Positions 1 to 7,404 of a stretch of 15,896 nt of DNA are shown piece by piece. Positions within the stretch are counted from its first letter, which is position 1, and the number at the start of each line of letters is the position of its first letter. Below the pieces are notes generated by a model, which was given only the letters and a program-made list of their open reading frames with translations, was not told the origin of the DNA and ran no database searches. The DNA comes from Pseudomonadota bacterium. Its GTDB lineage: Bacteria > Pseudomonadota > Gammaproteobacteria > Xanthomonadales > Rhodanobacteraceae. The stretch is taken from contig JAFEEK010000082.1 of NCBI GenBank assembly GCA_018241165.1, positions 1 through 15,896 on the forward strand, given 5' to 3'. A program made the translations under genes and the position numbers.

Positions 1-452
1 GGATCGCCCAAGCCGTAGATCGCCGACACCGTGGATACGATCACCGCGTCGCGGCGCTCGATCAGCGCCTTGGTCGCGGACAGGCGCATCTGCTCGATGT
101 GCTCGTTGATCGACGAATCCTTCTCGATGTAAGTGTCGCTGGAAGGAACGTAAGCCTCGGGCTGGTAGTAGTCGTAATAACTGACGAAATACTCCACCGC
201 GTTGTGCGGAAAGAATTCCTTGAACTCGCCGTAAAGCTGCGCCGCCAGCGTCTTGTTCGGCGCCATCACGATGGTTGGTCGCTGCACGCGTTCGATGACG
301 TTGGCGATGGTGAAAGTCTTGCCCGAGCCGGTGACGCCGAGCAGGGTCTGGTGCGCGAGCCCGGACTCGAAGCCGGCGACGAGTTTCTCGATCGCTTCGG
401 GCTGGTCGCCGGCGGGCTTGAATGGTGCAACGAGCTGGAAGCGTTCGGACAT
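1..452 (-). CDS. uvrB: UvrABC excinuclease subunit B, N-terminal part (truncated by window edge)
   Basis: UvrB is the helicase-like damage-verification subunit of nucleotide excision repair. It is loaded by UvrA and recruits UvrC for the two incisions. Reading the minus strand from the ATG at 452-450 gives 150 codons that match the UvrB N-terminus throughout. It begins [18 protein letters not shown], with a Walker A motif GVTGSGKT at residues 39-46 (K45 the phosphate-binding lysine) and the motif Ia stretch [11 protein letters not shown] at 63-73. The tyrosine-rich beta-hairpin that clamps one DNA strand starts at about residue 92 ([17 protein letters not shown]). The remaining roughly 520 residues lie beyond position 1. 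The upstream Shine-Dalgarno is weak (CGGAAC). The gene is divergent from the pseudopilin gene that follows. Identification is certain; only the exact start could be argued, and the chosen ATG gives the usual N-terminal length for the family. Confidence 0.97.
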   Translation of the reverse strand, partial: MSERFQLVAPFKPAGDQPEAIEKLVAGFESGLAHQTLLGVTGSGKTFTIANVIERVQRPTIVMAPNKTLAAQLYGEFKEFFPHNAVEYFVSYYDYYQPEAYVPSSDTYIEKDSSINEHIEQMRLSATKALIERRDAVIVSTVSAIYGLGD

Positions 453-477
453 CGCAGGTTCCGGAGGCGAACCGGTG

Positions 478-507
478 ATTATAGTCCGGTAGCGAACTCG
501 AAGTCGG
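478..507 (-). promoter_or_regulatory. Probable uvrB promoter
   Basis: On the minus strand a perfect TATAAT box (complement of 478-483) lies 25 bases upstream of the uvrB ATG. A weak -35 match (CCGACT, complement of 502-507) lies 18 bases further up. Transcription would start near 471, giving a leader of about 20 bases. The -10 is convincing, the -35 is not. No SOS box of the CTG-N10-CAG type was recognised beside it. Confidence 0.5.
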
Positions 508-595
508 CGTTTTCCTACACGCGATGACGCCCGCCGCCGATTCTGCCCGCACCACGCGATTCCTAGCATGACGTCATCGCCGAGGAGAAATCGTC

Positions 596-1156
596 ATGCG
601 CCAGCCGTCATCGAAGTGCGTGCGTGGAATTACCCTGATCGAATTGATTTTCACCATCGCGATCGGGTCCATCCTGTGTGCTGTCAGCCTGCCTGCGCTC
701 GGAGGCTTGATGCAAAGCGGACAGTCGCGCAGCGCGCACAACGCTCTGGTCGCGGCGCTGAATCTCGCCCGCAGCACGGCAGCATCACGCCAGTCTGGTG
801 TTTCGGTCTGCCCGAGCAGCGATGGCGCGACCTGCGACAACGCGATCTGGTGGCAGCACGGCTGGATCGTGTTCGCCGATGCCAACCATGACGGAGTGCG
901 CACTCCCAACGAAGCGCTGATCCATGTCGGGCAGATGCAGGATGGCGTGGCCATCGCCAGCACGGCCGGGCGCCGGCACGTCATCTATCGTGGCGACGGC
1001 ACCTCGGCCGGCAGCAATCTGACCATTACGTTCTGCGATCATCGCGGTCCGGCGAGTGCCGATAGCGTGGTGATCAGCAATGCCGGACGCATCCGTTCCG
1101 GCAAGGCCGCCCCGGCCCAGGCTGCGGCAGCTTGTGCCGGATTGCCGGTACCTTGA
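596..1156 (+). CDS. Type IV pilus minor pseudopilin, FimT/GspH family
   Basis: This is a 186-residue prepilin-like protein. The N-terminus carries a short basic leader ending in glycine (G11), followed by ITLIELIFTIAIGSIL. That is the type III signal cleaved by prepilin peptidase PilD before residue 12, with the conserved glutamate at +5 (E16). The hydrophobic helix to about residue 36 would anchor the protein in the inner membrane and in the pilus core. The rest is a globular GspH/FimT-like domain with the alternating small and hydrophobic pattern of the family and cysteines near residues 73, 80, 145 and 181. GspH/FimT proteins are minor pilins that start pilus or pseudopilus assembly, and some FimT proteins bind DNA for uptake. 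The start is supported by GAGGAG at 582-587, nine bases before the ATG. It stands alone between uvrB and tRNA-Asn, with no other pilus gene in view, so it is probably an orphan minor pilin acting with a pilus encoded elsewhere. Confidence 0.88.
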   Translation: MRQPSSKCVRGITLIELIFTIAIGSILCAVSLPALGGLMQSGQSRSAHNALVAALNLARSTAASRQSGVSVCPSSDGATCDNAIWWQHGWIVFADANHDGVRTPNEALIHVGQMQDGVAIASTAGRRHVIYRGDGTSAGSNLTITFCDHRGPASADSVVISNAGRIRSGKAAPAQAAAACAGLPVP

Positions 1157-1181
1157 CCTTGATCGCGTTGTCCCTGAAAAT
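1153..1181 (+). promoter_or_regulatory. Probable promoter of tRNA-Asn
   Basis: TTGACC at 1153-1158 and GAAAAT at 1176-1181 are separated by 17 bases, the ideal sigma-70 spacing. They are followed by a GC-rich discriminator (GCGGCTC), typical of stringently controlled stable-RNA promoters. Transcription would begin about 13 bases before the mature tRNA. The -35 box overlaps the stop codon of the pseudopilin gene (1154-1156). Confidence 0.55.
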
Positions 1182-1201
1182 ACGCGGCTCGCTCCGACTA
1201 T

Positions 1202-1276
<75 letters not shown>

Positions 1277-1284
1277 TATGGATG

Positions 1285-1320
1285 AAGGCCCGCAGATTTC
1301 TTGCGGGCCTTTTTTCTTTT
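1285..1320 (+). terminator. Intrinsic terminator of tRNA-Asn
   Basis: AAGGCCCGCA (1285-1294) pairs perfectly with TGCGGGCCTT (1302-1311) around a 7-base loop, and a T-rich tail runs to 1320. It begins nine bases after the CCA end of the tRNA. Confidence 0.93.
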
Positions 1321-1384
1321 CCGCAAGCCGATACCCATGAAAGTCTTGCCGTGGTGCATCACCGGCCTGCGTTTCGGAATTCCT

Positions 1385-1413
1385 TAACGAATTGCTGATA
1401 CATTATATCGTTA
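1385..1413 (+). promoter_or_regulatory. Candidate operator/promoter of the efflux operon (TAACGA-N17-TCGTTA)
   Basis: A perfect 6-base inverted repeat, TAACGA (1385-1390) and TCGTTA (1408-1413), encloses an AT-rich 17-base core. It lies 34 bases before the ATG of the outer-membrane factor gene. The only plausible promoter elements sit inside it: a TTAACG/TATCGT pair with 16-base spacing, or CATTAT at 1401-1406. A repressor bound here would block the promoter. TetR- or MarR-type regulators commonly control RND operons through such palindromes. No regulator gene is present in the window, so its identity is unknown. Confidence 0.5.
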
Positions 1414-1446
1414 CATGGCCGGCCCCGCCGGTTGGATGGAATCGGT

Positions 1447-2937
1447 ATGACGGTTTGCAGGTATCCGGTGGTTGCGGGCGCGATCGTGGCGACGTTGCTG
1501 CTTGCCGGCTGCGTGGTCGGCCCGGATTTCCACAAACCTGCGGCGCCGGATGTGAAAACGTACACGTCCGAAACAGTGCCGGCGCAGACGGCCAGCGCGC
1601 CGGTCGCTGGCGGGGCAGCACAACACGTCGAGAGCGGGGCGGATATTCCCGGCGACTGGTGGAAACTGTTCCAGTCGGCGTCCTTGAATGCTCTGGTCGA
1701 ACGATCGCTCAAGCAGAACCCGGACCTTGCCGCCGCGCAGGCGGCGTTGACTGCCGCGCATGAAAACGTGCTGGCGCAACGCGGCGCCTATTATCCGGCG
1801 ATCGATGCGGATGCCTCCGCGAACCGGCAGAAACAGGCGGGATCGCTGGCGCCGACGCCCGCGAACAACGCGATGCAATACAGCCTGTTCACGCCGCAGT
1901 TGAGCGTGTCCTATGTGCCGGACGTGTTCGGATTGAACCGGCGCACGGTCGAATCGTTGCAGGCCCAGGCACAGGGCGCACGATTCCAGATGATCGCTGC
2001 GCATATCGCGCTGACCGCGAACGTCGTGAACGCGGCAATTGGCGAAGCCAGTTTGCACGAACAGGTGAAGTCCACCGAGCAACTGGTCGATATCGAAACG
2101 CACGCCGTCGGGATTTTGCGCTATCAGTTCGAAAAAGGTTATGCGAGCAGGCTCGATCTCGCCGCGCAGGAGTCGCAACTTGCGCAGACGCAAGCTGCAT
2201 TGCCGCCGCTGCACAAGCAACTCGAGCAACAAAAGCACCTGATTGCGGTGCTCGCCGGCGAGTTTCCCGCGCAGGCGGCCGCCACCGATTTCGACCTGGC
2301 GGGTCTGACCTTGCCTCACGATTTGCCGTTGAGCCTGCCATCGCAATTGGTCGAACAGCGCCCTGATGTGCGCCAGGCACAAGCGAACTGGCACGCGGCC
2401 AGCGCGCAGGTCGGCGTCGCCATCGCCAGCCGCCTGCCGCAGATCACGCTGAGTGCGAACGCAGGCAGCACGGCGCTGGAAATCGGCAACGTGTTCAAGT
2501 CCGGCACCGGGTTCTGGGGCGTTGGTTTGGATCTTGCCGCACCGGTTTTCCAGGGCGGGAAATTGCTCCACGCCGAGCGCGCGGCCAAGGCGCAGCTCGT
2601 GCAAGCTGCCGCGCAGTATCGCAGCACGGTGATGACCGCGTTCCAGAATGTCGCCGACACATTGGTAGCGCTGGACGAAGATGCAAAGACCTTGCAAGCC
2701 GCATCCGCCGCCGCGGATGCCGCGAAAGTCACCCTCGATCTTGCGCAACGGCAGACGCAATCTGGATATGCGAGCGAGCTGTCGCTGCTCAATGCACAAC
2801 AGGCGTGGCAACAGGCACGCATGGCGCTGATTCAGGCACAGGCCAATCGCTACACCGACACGGCGGCGCTGTATCTGGCGCTCGGCGGCGGTTGGTGGCA
2901 TTACACGGATTTGACCGGGAACGATCATGAAAAGTGA
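1447..2937 (+). CDS. Outer-membrane efflux lipoprotein (NodT/OEP family), channel of RND system
   Basis: This is the outer-membrane channel of a tripartite efflux pump. The product starts with a lipoprotein signal peptide: a hydrophobic stretch ending in the lipobox LAGC, with C22 as the acylated cysteine. The family's typical VGPDFHKP follows. Two outer-membrane-efflux repeats then follow, at about residues 65-250 and 280-480. They are alanine- and glutamine-rich helices forming the periplasmic tunnel, with the family motif LVEQRPDVRQAQANW near residue 300. The 496 residues fit NodT-type channels (usually 460-500). The ATG at 1447 is chosen over a TTG five codons earlier because GGATGGA at 1434-1440 sits correctly before it and gives a normal signal peptide. 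The gene overlaps the next by 11 bases. Gene order (channel, adaptor, pump) is the czcCBA order. The substrate cannot be deduced from this subunit alone. Confidence 0.93.
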   Translation: MTVCRYPVVAGAIVATLLLAGCVVGPDFHKPAAPDVKTYTSETVPAQTASAPVAGGAAQHVESGADIPGDWWKLFQSASLNALVERSLKQNPDLAAAQAALTAAHENVLAQRGAYYPAIDADASANRQKQAGSLAPTPANNAMQYSLFTPQLSVSYVPDVFGLNRRTVESLQAQAQGARFQMIAAHIALTANVVNAAIGEASLHEQVKSTEQLVDIETHAVGILRYQFEKGYASRLDLAAQESQLAQTQAALPPLHKQLEQQKHLIAVLAGEFPAQAAATDFDLAGLTLPHDLPLSLPSQLVEQRPDVRQAQANWHAASAQVGVAIASRLPQITLSANAGSTALEIGNVFKSGTGFWGVGLDLAAPVFQGGKLLHAERAAKAQLVQAAAQYRSTVMTAFQNVADTLVALDEDAKTLQAASAAADAAKVTLDLAQRQTQSGYASELSLLNAQQAWQQARMALIQAQANRYTDTAALYLALGGGWWHYTDLTGNDHEK

Positions 2938-4060
2938 TTCACGCATTCGCGCACTGGCGATCTTTGCGCTGGCCTGCCTCGCCGGCTGTGCATCAAAGGC
3001 GAACGACGCGCCGCCGGCATCAACCAAGCCCAGCGACGTGAAGCTGAGCACGCAGCAACTCCAGCGCATCGTGCTGTTCACGGTCGCGGACGAACATTTC
3101 CACGAATCGATGCGCAGCAACGGCACGGTGGATTTCGACAATGAGCGCGCTACCGGCGTGCTCGCGCCGATGTCCGGGCCAGTGACGAAACTGCTGGTGG
3201 CACCGGGCGATCGGGTGCAGAAGGGACAGGCGCTGGCGCTGGTACATTCACCGGATTTCGCCGCCGCCGCCGGAGCGTATCGCAAGGCGCAGGCTGCCGC
3301 GACCAACGCACGTCGCATCGCCGACGTGGACAAGGATCTGCTCGCGCACAAGGGCGTGTCGGAGCGCGAAGCCGCGCAGGCGCAGTCCGATGCGATCGGC
3401 GCCGAGGCGGATGCGAGCGCGGCGTTGCAGGCACTGGTCGCGCTCGACATCGATCCGAAAGCTCTCGACGCGCTGCGGCAGGGCAAGGCCGCGCCGCAAA
3501 TCGAAGGCGTGATCCGCGCGCCGCTGGCCGGCACCGTGGTCGAACGTCTGATCGCGCCCGGCCAACTTCTTCAAGCCGGCACCACGCCGTGTTTCACCAT
3601 CGCCGATCTGTCGCGCGTGTGGGTAATGACGCAGTTGTTCGGCGACGATGCGAATCGGGTAAGCGCAGGCGATACCGCGCATGTCGATGCGGGTCCGACA
3701 ACGCTCGAAGGCACGGTGACGAATGTCGCTGCCGAGGTCGATCCCGCCACGCGTGCGGTGCTGGCGCGCGTGAGCGTCGACAATCCGCACGGTGTGTTGA
3801 AAAAACAAATGTACGTGCCGGTGACGATCGTCTCACGCAAGGACAGCACCGGCCTGCTGATCCCCGCCGCGGCCGTCCTGCGCGACGACGAAAACCTTCC
3901 GTTCGTGTATGTCGCGCAGGCCGATGGCGGATTTGCGCGGCGCCCGGTCGTACTCGGTTACCACGACGGCGAGCATGACCTTGCCAGCGAAGGCTTGCAT
4001 GCCGGCGACAAGATTGTCGCGCAAGGCGCCATCTTCCTGCGTTTCATCGAAACCCAATGA
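2927..4060 (+). CDS. Periplasmic adaptor (membrane-fusion protein) of RND efflux system, CzcB/CusB-like
   Basis: The adaptor joins the inner-membrane pump to the outer-membrane channel. The 377-residue protein begins with a lipoprotein signal peptide ending LAGC (C21), so it is probably membrane-anchored. A first half-lipoyl/barrel segment lies around residues 65-110 (GVLAPMSGPVTKLLVAPGDRV). An alanine-rich alpha-helical hairpin at about 112-165 contacts the channel. The second half-lipoyl motif (GVIRAPLAGTVVERLIAPGQ) spans roughly 190-210. The beta-barrel and membrane-proximal domains end at GAIFLRFIETQ. Helical hairpin length and spacing match CzcB/CusB-type adaptors. No N-terminal His- or Met-rich metal-binding segment and no C-terminal metal-binding domain is seen, so metal specificity is not visible in this subunit. 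It starts inside the end of the channel gene (11-base overlap), and its stop shares ATGA with the pump gene. Both point to translational coupling. Confidence 0.92.
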   Translation: MKSDSRIRALAIFALACLAGCASKANDAPPASTKPSDVKLSTQQLQRIVLFTVADEHFHESMRSNGTVDFDNERATGVLAPMSGPVTKLLVAPGDRVQKGQALALVHSPDFAAAAGAYRKAQAAATNARRIADVDKDLLAHKGVSEREAAQAQSDAIGAEADASAALQALVALDIDPKALDALRQGKAAPQIEGVIRAPLAGTVVERLIAPGQLLQAGTTPCFTIADLSRVWVMTQLFGDDANRVSAGDTAHVDAGPTTLEGTVTNVAAEVDPATRAVLARVSVDNPHGVLKKQMYVPVTIVSRKDSTGLLIPAAAVLRDDENLPFVYVAQADGGFARRPVVLGYHDGEHDLASEGLHAGDKIVAQGAIFLRFIETQ

Positions 4061-7000
4061 GCGACGAAACCTTGCCCGGCGGCGCGCAGCTGCGCACGCC
4101 TTCGCTGATCAACCGCATCGTCGCGACCGCGCTGGAGCAGCGTTTCCTGATCGTGTTGCTGGCCTTGATCCTGTTTGGCGCGGGCTGGTGGTCGCTCGAA
4201 CGCCTGCCGATGGATGCGTATCCGGATCTGTCGCCGCCGATGGTCGAAGTCATCACGCAATGGCCTGGACATTCGGCCGAGGAAGTCGAGCGACTGATCT
4301 CGGTGCCGGTCGAATTGGCAATGAACGGCCTGCCGAAGCTGGCGACGAAACGCTCGATCTCGCTGTACGGACTGTCCGATGTCACCCTCACCTTCGACGA
4401 CGGCACCAACAACGACTATGCGCGCCAGCATGTGCTCAACCGCTTCGGCGACATCACCCTGCCGAGCGGCGTGACGCCGTCGATTTCGCCGCAGTCGTCG
4501 CCGTCGGGATTGATCTATCGCTACGTGCTGCAAAGTTCCGACCGCTCGCCGATGGAGCTGAAAACCATCGACGACTGGATCGTCGCGCCGCAGTACCGCT
4601 CCGTGCCCGGCGTCGCCGACGATTCCGGTTTCGGTGGCGGCACGATGCAATACCAGGTGCTGCTGGATCCGGCAAAAATCGCCGCGACCGGATTGTCGGT
4701 CGCGCAGGTGCAGGCCGCGCTGGGCGCGAACAACTCCAACGCCGGCGGCGGCTTCTATTCGCAGGGCGGGCAGTTCTACTATGTGCGCGGCCTCGGCCGC
4801 ATCGAAACGCTGGACGACATCGGCAACACCGTGCTGGCCGTGCACAACGGCACGCCGGTGCTGGTGAAGAATGTCGGCCGCGTGCAGATCGGCATCGCGC
4901 CGCGCCTCGGCGAATTCGGCTACATGGATCACAACGACGCTGTCGAAGGCGTGATCCTGATGCGCACCGGCGAGAAAACGCAGAACGTGCTCAAGCGCAT
5001 CGAGGCGAAGACGCAGGAGATCAATTCCGCGATCCTGCCGCCGGACGTGAAGGTTCATCCGTTCTACGACCTTAGCAACCTGATCCACGAAACCACGCAG
5101 GTCGTGCAGCGCAATCTTTTGCACGGCATGTTGCTGGTCGTCGTCGTGCTGATTTTCTTCCTCTACGATTTGCGCGCCGGGCTGATCGTCGCGGTCACGA
5201 TTCCCTTGTCGCTGTTGTTCGCGTTCTGTTGCCTCGACTTGCAAGGTGCGTCGGCAAACCTGCTGTCCATCGGCGCGGTCGACTTCGGCATATTGGTCGA
5301 CGGAGCGATCTTCATGGTGGAGAACATCTTCCGCCAGCTCGCGCTGCGCGAAGGCAAACCGCTCGATGCCAAAGGACTGGTCGAGGTCATCAAGGATGCC
5401 GCCGCGGAAGTGGATCGTCCGCTGGTGTATGCGGTCGCGGTGATCGTCGCGAGCTTCCTGCCGATCTACGTGCTGACCGGGCCATCCGGCACGCTGTTCA
5501 GGCCCATGGCGGACACCATGATCTTCGCCCTGATCGGCTCGCTGATCGTCACGCTTACGCTGTTGCCGGTGCTGTGCGCGTGGTTCATGCGCCGCGGCGT
5601 GCGCGAGCGGCGCAACCGCATTTTCGAGGCTATCAAGGCGGCCTACACACGCGGGCTGGATTTCTGCCTCGCGCGCGCACGCGCCACGACGCTCGCCTGC
5701 GGCGCGATCCTTGCGCTGTCGCTGCTGCTGGTGCCGTCCATCGGCGCCGAATTCATGCCCAAGCTCGACGAAGGTGCGCTGTGGGTGCGCGCGACCATGC
5801 CATACACGATCTCCTACGACGAAGCTGCGAAAATCTCGCCGCAGATCCGCGCGATCCTGCGCTCGTTCCCGGTCGTCACCACGGTGACCTCGGAACTCGG
5901 TCGCCCCGACGACGGCACCGATTCGACCGGATTCTTCAACGACGAATTTTTCGTCGGCCTGAAACCGTATGCGCAATGGAACGGCAAGTATCGCAACAAG
6001 GCCGAATTGATTGCGGCGATCGACAAGAAACTGCAGGTGTTTCCCGGCATCCAGTTCAACTACACGCAACCGGCCGAAGACGCGGTGGACGAAGCCGAAA
6101 CCGGCCTGAAGAGCGCGCTCGCGGTAAAGATATTCGGCCCCGACCTGCACACCCTGCAGGACAAGGGCAAGGCGATCAAGCAGGTGATGGAGCATGTGCG
6201 CGGCATCGGCGACGTGACCCTGGTGCATGAACTCGGCCAGCCGAGCCTCGCGATCAAACTCGATCGCAGCAAGTTGGCGCGCTACGGACTCAACGTCGAC
6301 GACGTCAATGCGATGATCGAAGCCGCGATCGGCGGCAGCGTGGCGACGCAGGTCGTGCAGGGTGAAAAGGAGTTTGATCTCGTCGTGCGCCTGGACCGCC
6401 AGTACCGCGACAATCCGCAGGAAATCGGCAACATCCCGATGGCCACGCCGGACGGCGCGCAGATTCCGCTCAGGGAACTTGCCGACATCGGCATCGCCAA
6501 CGGCGCCTCGTTCATCTATCGCGAAAACAATTCGCGCTACATCGGCGTGCAATTCTCGGTGGCCGGCCGCGATCTCGCCGGCGCGGTGGAAGACGCGATG
6601 GCGCAGGTGGCCAAGCAGGTGAAGATGCCGCCGGGTTACCGGCTGGACTGGGGCGGCGAATACAAGCAATACACGGCCTCGCGCGCGCAGATGAACGTGA
6701 TCCTGCCGGTGACCTTGTTCGTGATCTTTCTGCTGCTGTTCGTGTTGTACGGCAACATCAAGTTCCCGTTCATCACCGTGCTCGGCGTGCTGCTGTCCGC
6801 ACCGGCCGGCGGCATCCTCGCGCAGTGGCTGACCGACACGCCGTTCTCGGTATCGTCCGGCATCGGCTACATCGTGCTGTTCGGCGTCTCGGTGCTCACC
6901 GCCGTCGTCTACATTTCCTATGTCAATGAATTGCGCCGCGGCGGCATGGCGATGGATGCGGCGATCCGCGAAGGCGCGATCCTGCGCCTGCGCCCGATCA

Positions 7001-7191
7001 TGATGACCGCGCTCGTCGCCGCGCTCGGCCTTCTTCCTGCCGCGCTCGCCAGTGGCGTCGGCACCGATTCGCAGCGTCCGTTCGCACTGGTCATCGTCGC
7101 CGGCATGCTCACGCGTCTTGCGTTGAGCGTGTTCCTGATGCCGGCGTTGTATGCGCTGGTGGCGAGGGAAGGGGATCGCCTCGAAGTGTAG
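4057..7191 (+). CDS. RND efflux pump, heavy-metal efflux (CzcA/CusA-type) permease
   Basis: This is a proton-driven inner-membrane pump of 1044 residues, the normal length for HME-RND proteins. Twelve transmembrane helices are expected. TM1 is at about residues 29-48, TM2-TM6 at about 355-510 and TM7 near 545-565, and the second set begins near 880. TM4 contains VDFGILVDGAIFMVEN, placing acidic residues at D409, D415 and E422. They match the proton-relay residues D402, D408 and E415 of CzcA. The DFG-VDG-VEN pattern is that of divalent-cation pumps (Zn, Co, Cd, Ni) rather than the Cu/Ag pump CusA. The first large periplasmic loop carries the family's PMDAYPDLSPPMVEV near residue 51. The second loop has GRPDDGTDSTGFFNDEFF, and I see no obvious CusA-like methionine relay there. 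It overlaps the adaptor gene by ATGA. Its TAG stop lies at the edge of a palindromic repeat. The transport substrate is inferred, not proven. Confidence 0.92.
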   Translation: MSDETLPGGAQLRTPSLINRIVATALEQRFLIVLLALILFGAGWWSLERLPMDAYPDLSPPMVEVITQWPGHSAEEVERLISVPVELAMNGLPKLATKRSISLYGLSDVTLTFDDGTNNDYARQHVLNRFGDITLPSGVTPSISPQSSPSGLIYRYVLQSSDRSPMELKTIDDWIVAPQYRSVPGVADDSGFGGGTMQYQVLLDPAKIAATGLSVAQVQAALGANNSNAGGGFYSQGGQFYYVRGLGRIETLDDIGNTVLAVHNGTPVLVKNVGRVQIGIAPRLGEFGYMDHNDAVEGVILMRTGEKTQNVLKRIEAKTQEINSAILPPDVKVHPFYDLSNLIHETTQVVQRNLLHGMLLVVVVLIFFLYDLRAGLIVAVTIPLSLLFAFCCLDLQGASANLLSIGAVDFGILVDGAIFMVENIFRQLALREGKPLDAKGLVEVIKDAAAEVDRPLVYAVAVIVASFLPIYVLTGPSGTLFRPMADTMIFALIGSLIVTLTLLPVLCAWFMRRGVRERRNRIFEAIKAAYTRGLDFCLARARATTLACGAILALSLLLVPSIGAEFMPKLDEGALWVRATMPYTISYDEAAKISPQIRAILRSFPVVTTVTSELGRPDDGTDSTGFFNDEFFVGLKPYAQWNGKYRNKAELIAAIDKKLQVFPGIQFNYTQPAEDAVDEAETGLKSALAVKIFGPDLHTLQDKGKAIKQVMEHVRGIGDVTLVHELGQPSLAIKLDRSKLARYGLNVDDVNAMIEAAIGGSVATQVVQGEKEFDLVVRLDRQYRDNPQEIGNIPMATPDGAQIPLRELADIGIANGASFIYRENNSRYIGVQFSVAGRDLAGAVEDAMAQVAKQVKMPPGYRLDWGGEYKQYTASRAQMNVILPVTLFVIFLLLFVLYGNIKFPFITVLGVLLSAPAGGILAQWLTDTPFSVSSGIGYIVLFGVSVLTAVVYISYVNELRRGGMAMDAAIREGAILRLRPIMMTALVAALGLLPAALASGVGTDSQRPFALVIVAGMLTRLALSVFLMPALYALVAREGDRLEV

Positions 7192-7282
7192 GGCGGGAGC
7201 AGCCGCGCAGCGGCGAATCCCGCCATGACGTGTAAGTTGCCGCGACGATCGGCGGGATTCGCTTCGCTTCTCCCGCCCTACG
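7188..7282. repeat. REP/BIME-like paired palindromes after the efflux operon
   Basis: Two hairpin-forming units face each other. The left unit (7189-7224) is TAGGGCGGGAG, a 13-base insert, then GCGAATCCCGCC. The right unit (7251-7280) is its inverted copy, GGCGGGATTCGC then CTCCCGCCCTA, with a shorter centre. Each unit folds on its own (GGCGGGA with TCCCGCC), and the two together can form one long cruciform. There is no T-tract, so it is not a standard terminator. The shape resembles REP/BIME intergenic repeats, which are often moved by REP-associated (RAYT) transposases. The first three bases of the left unit are the stop codon of the pump gene. Confidence 0.75.
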
Positions 7283-7312
7283 AAATGCAAGGCCGCAACG
7301 CGCCTGCGTGAT

Positions 7313-7343
7313 TTGCCGCCGCCCGTGACTTTAGTCCTATAAC
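7313..7343 (+). promoter_or_regulatory. Possible promoter of the LolA-like gene
   Basis: A good -10 box, TATAAC, lies at 7338-7343. A partial -35 (TTGCCG, 7313-7318) is 19 bases away, longer than ideal. Transcription would start near 7350, about 55 bases before the ATG. The palindromic repeat upstream separates this unit from the efflux operon. Confidence 0.4.
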
Positions 7344-7404
7344 AACCTCCGCCCGCGGGAGTAAGCTCGCCGAACCTTCACCAGCAAGCGTCGGGGAGAA
7401 TTCC

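Noticed and set aside
1411-3534. Open frame of 707 codons on the minus strand
   Set aside because: It spans the channel and adaptor genes antisense; composition is typical of a shadow frame.
3958-7290. Open frame of 1110 codons on the minus strand
   Set aside because: It is antisense to the clear RND pump gene; such long frames arise from GC-rich codon use. Its sequence is Arg/His-rich low complexity with no family motif.
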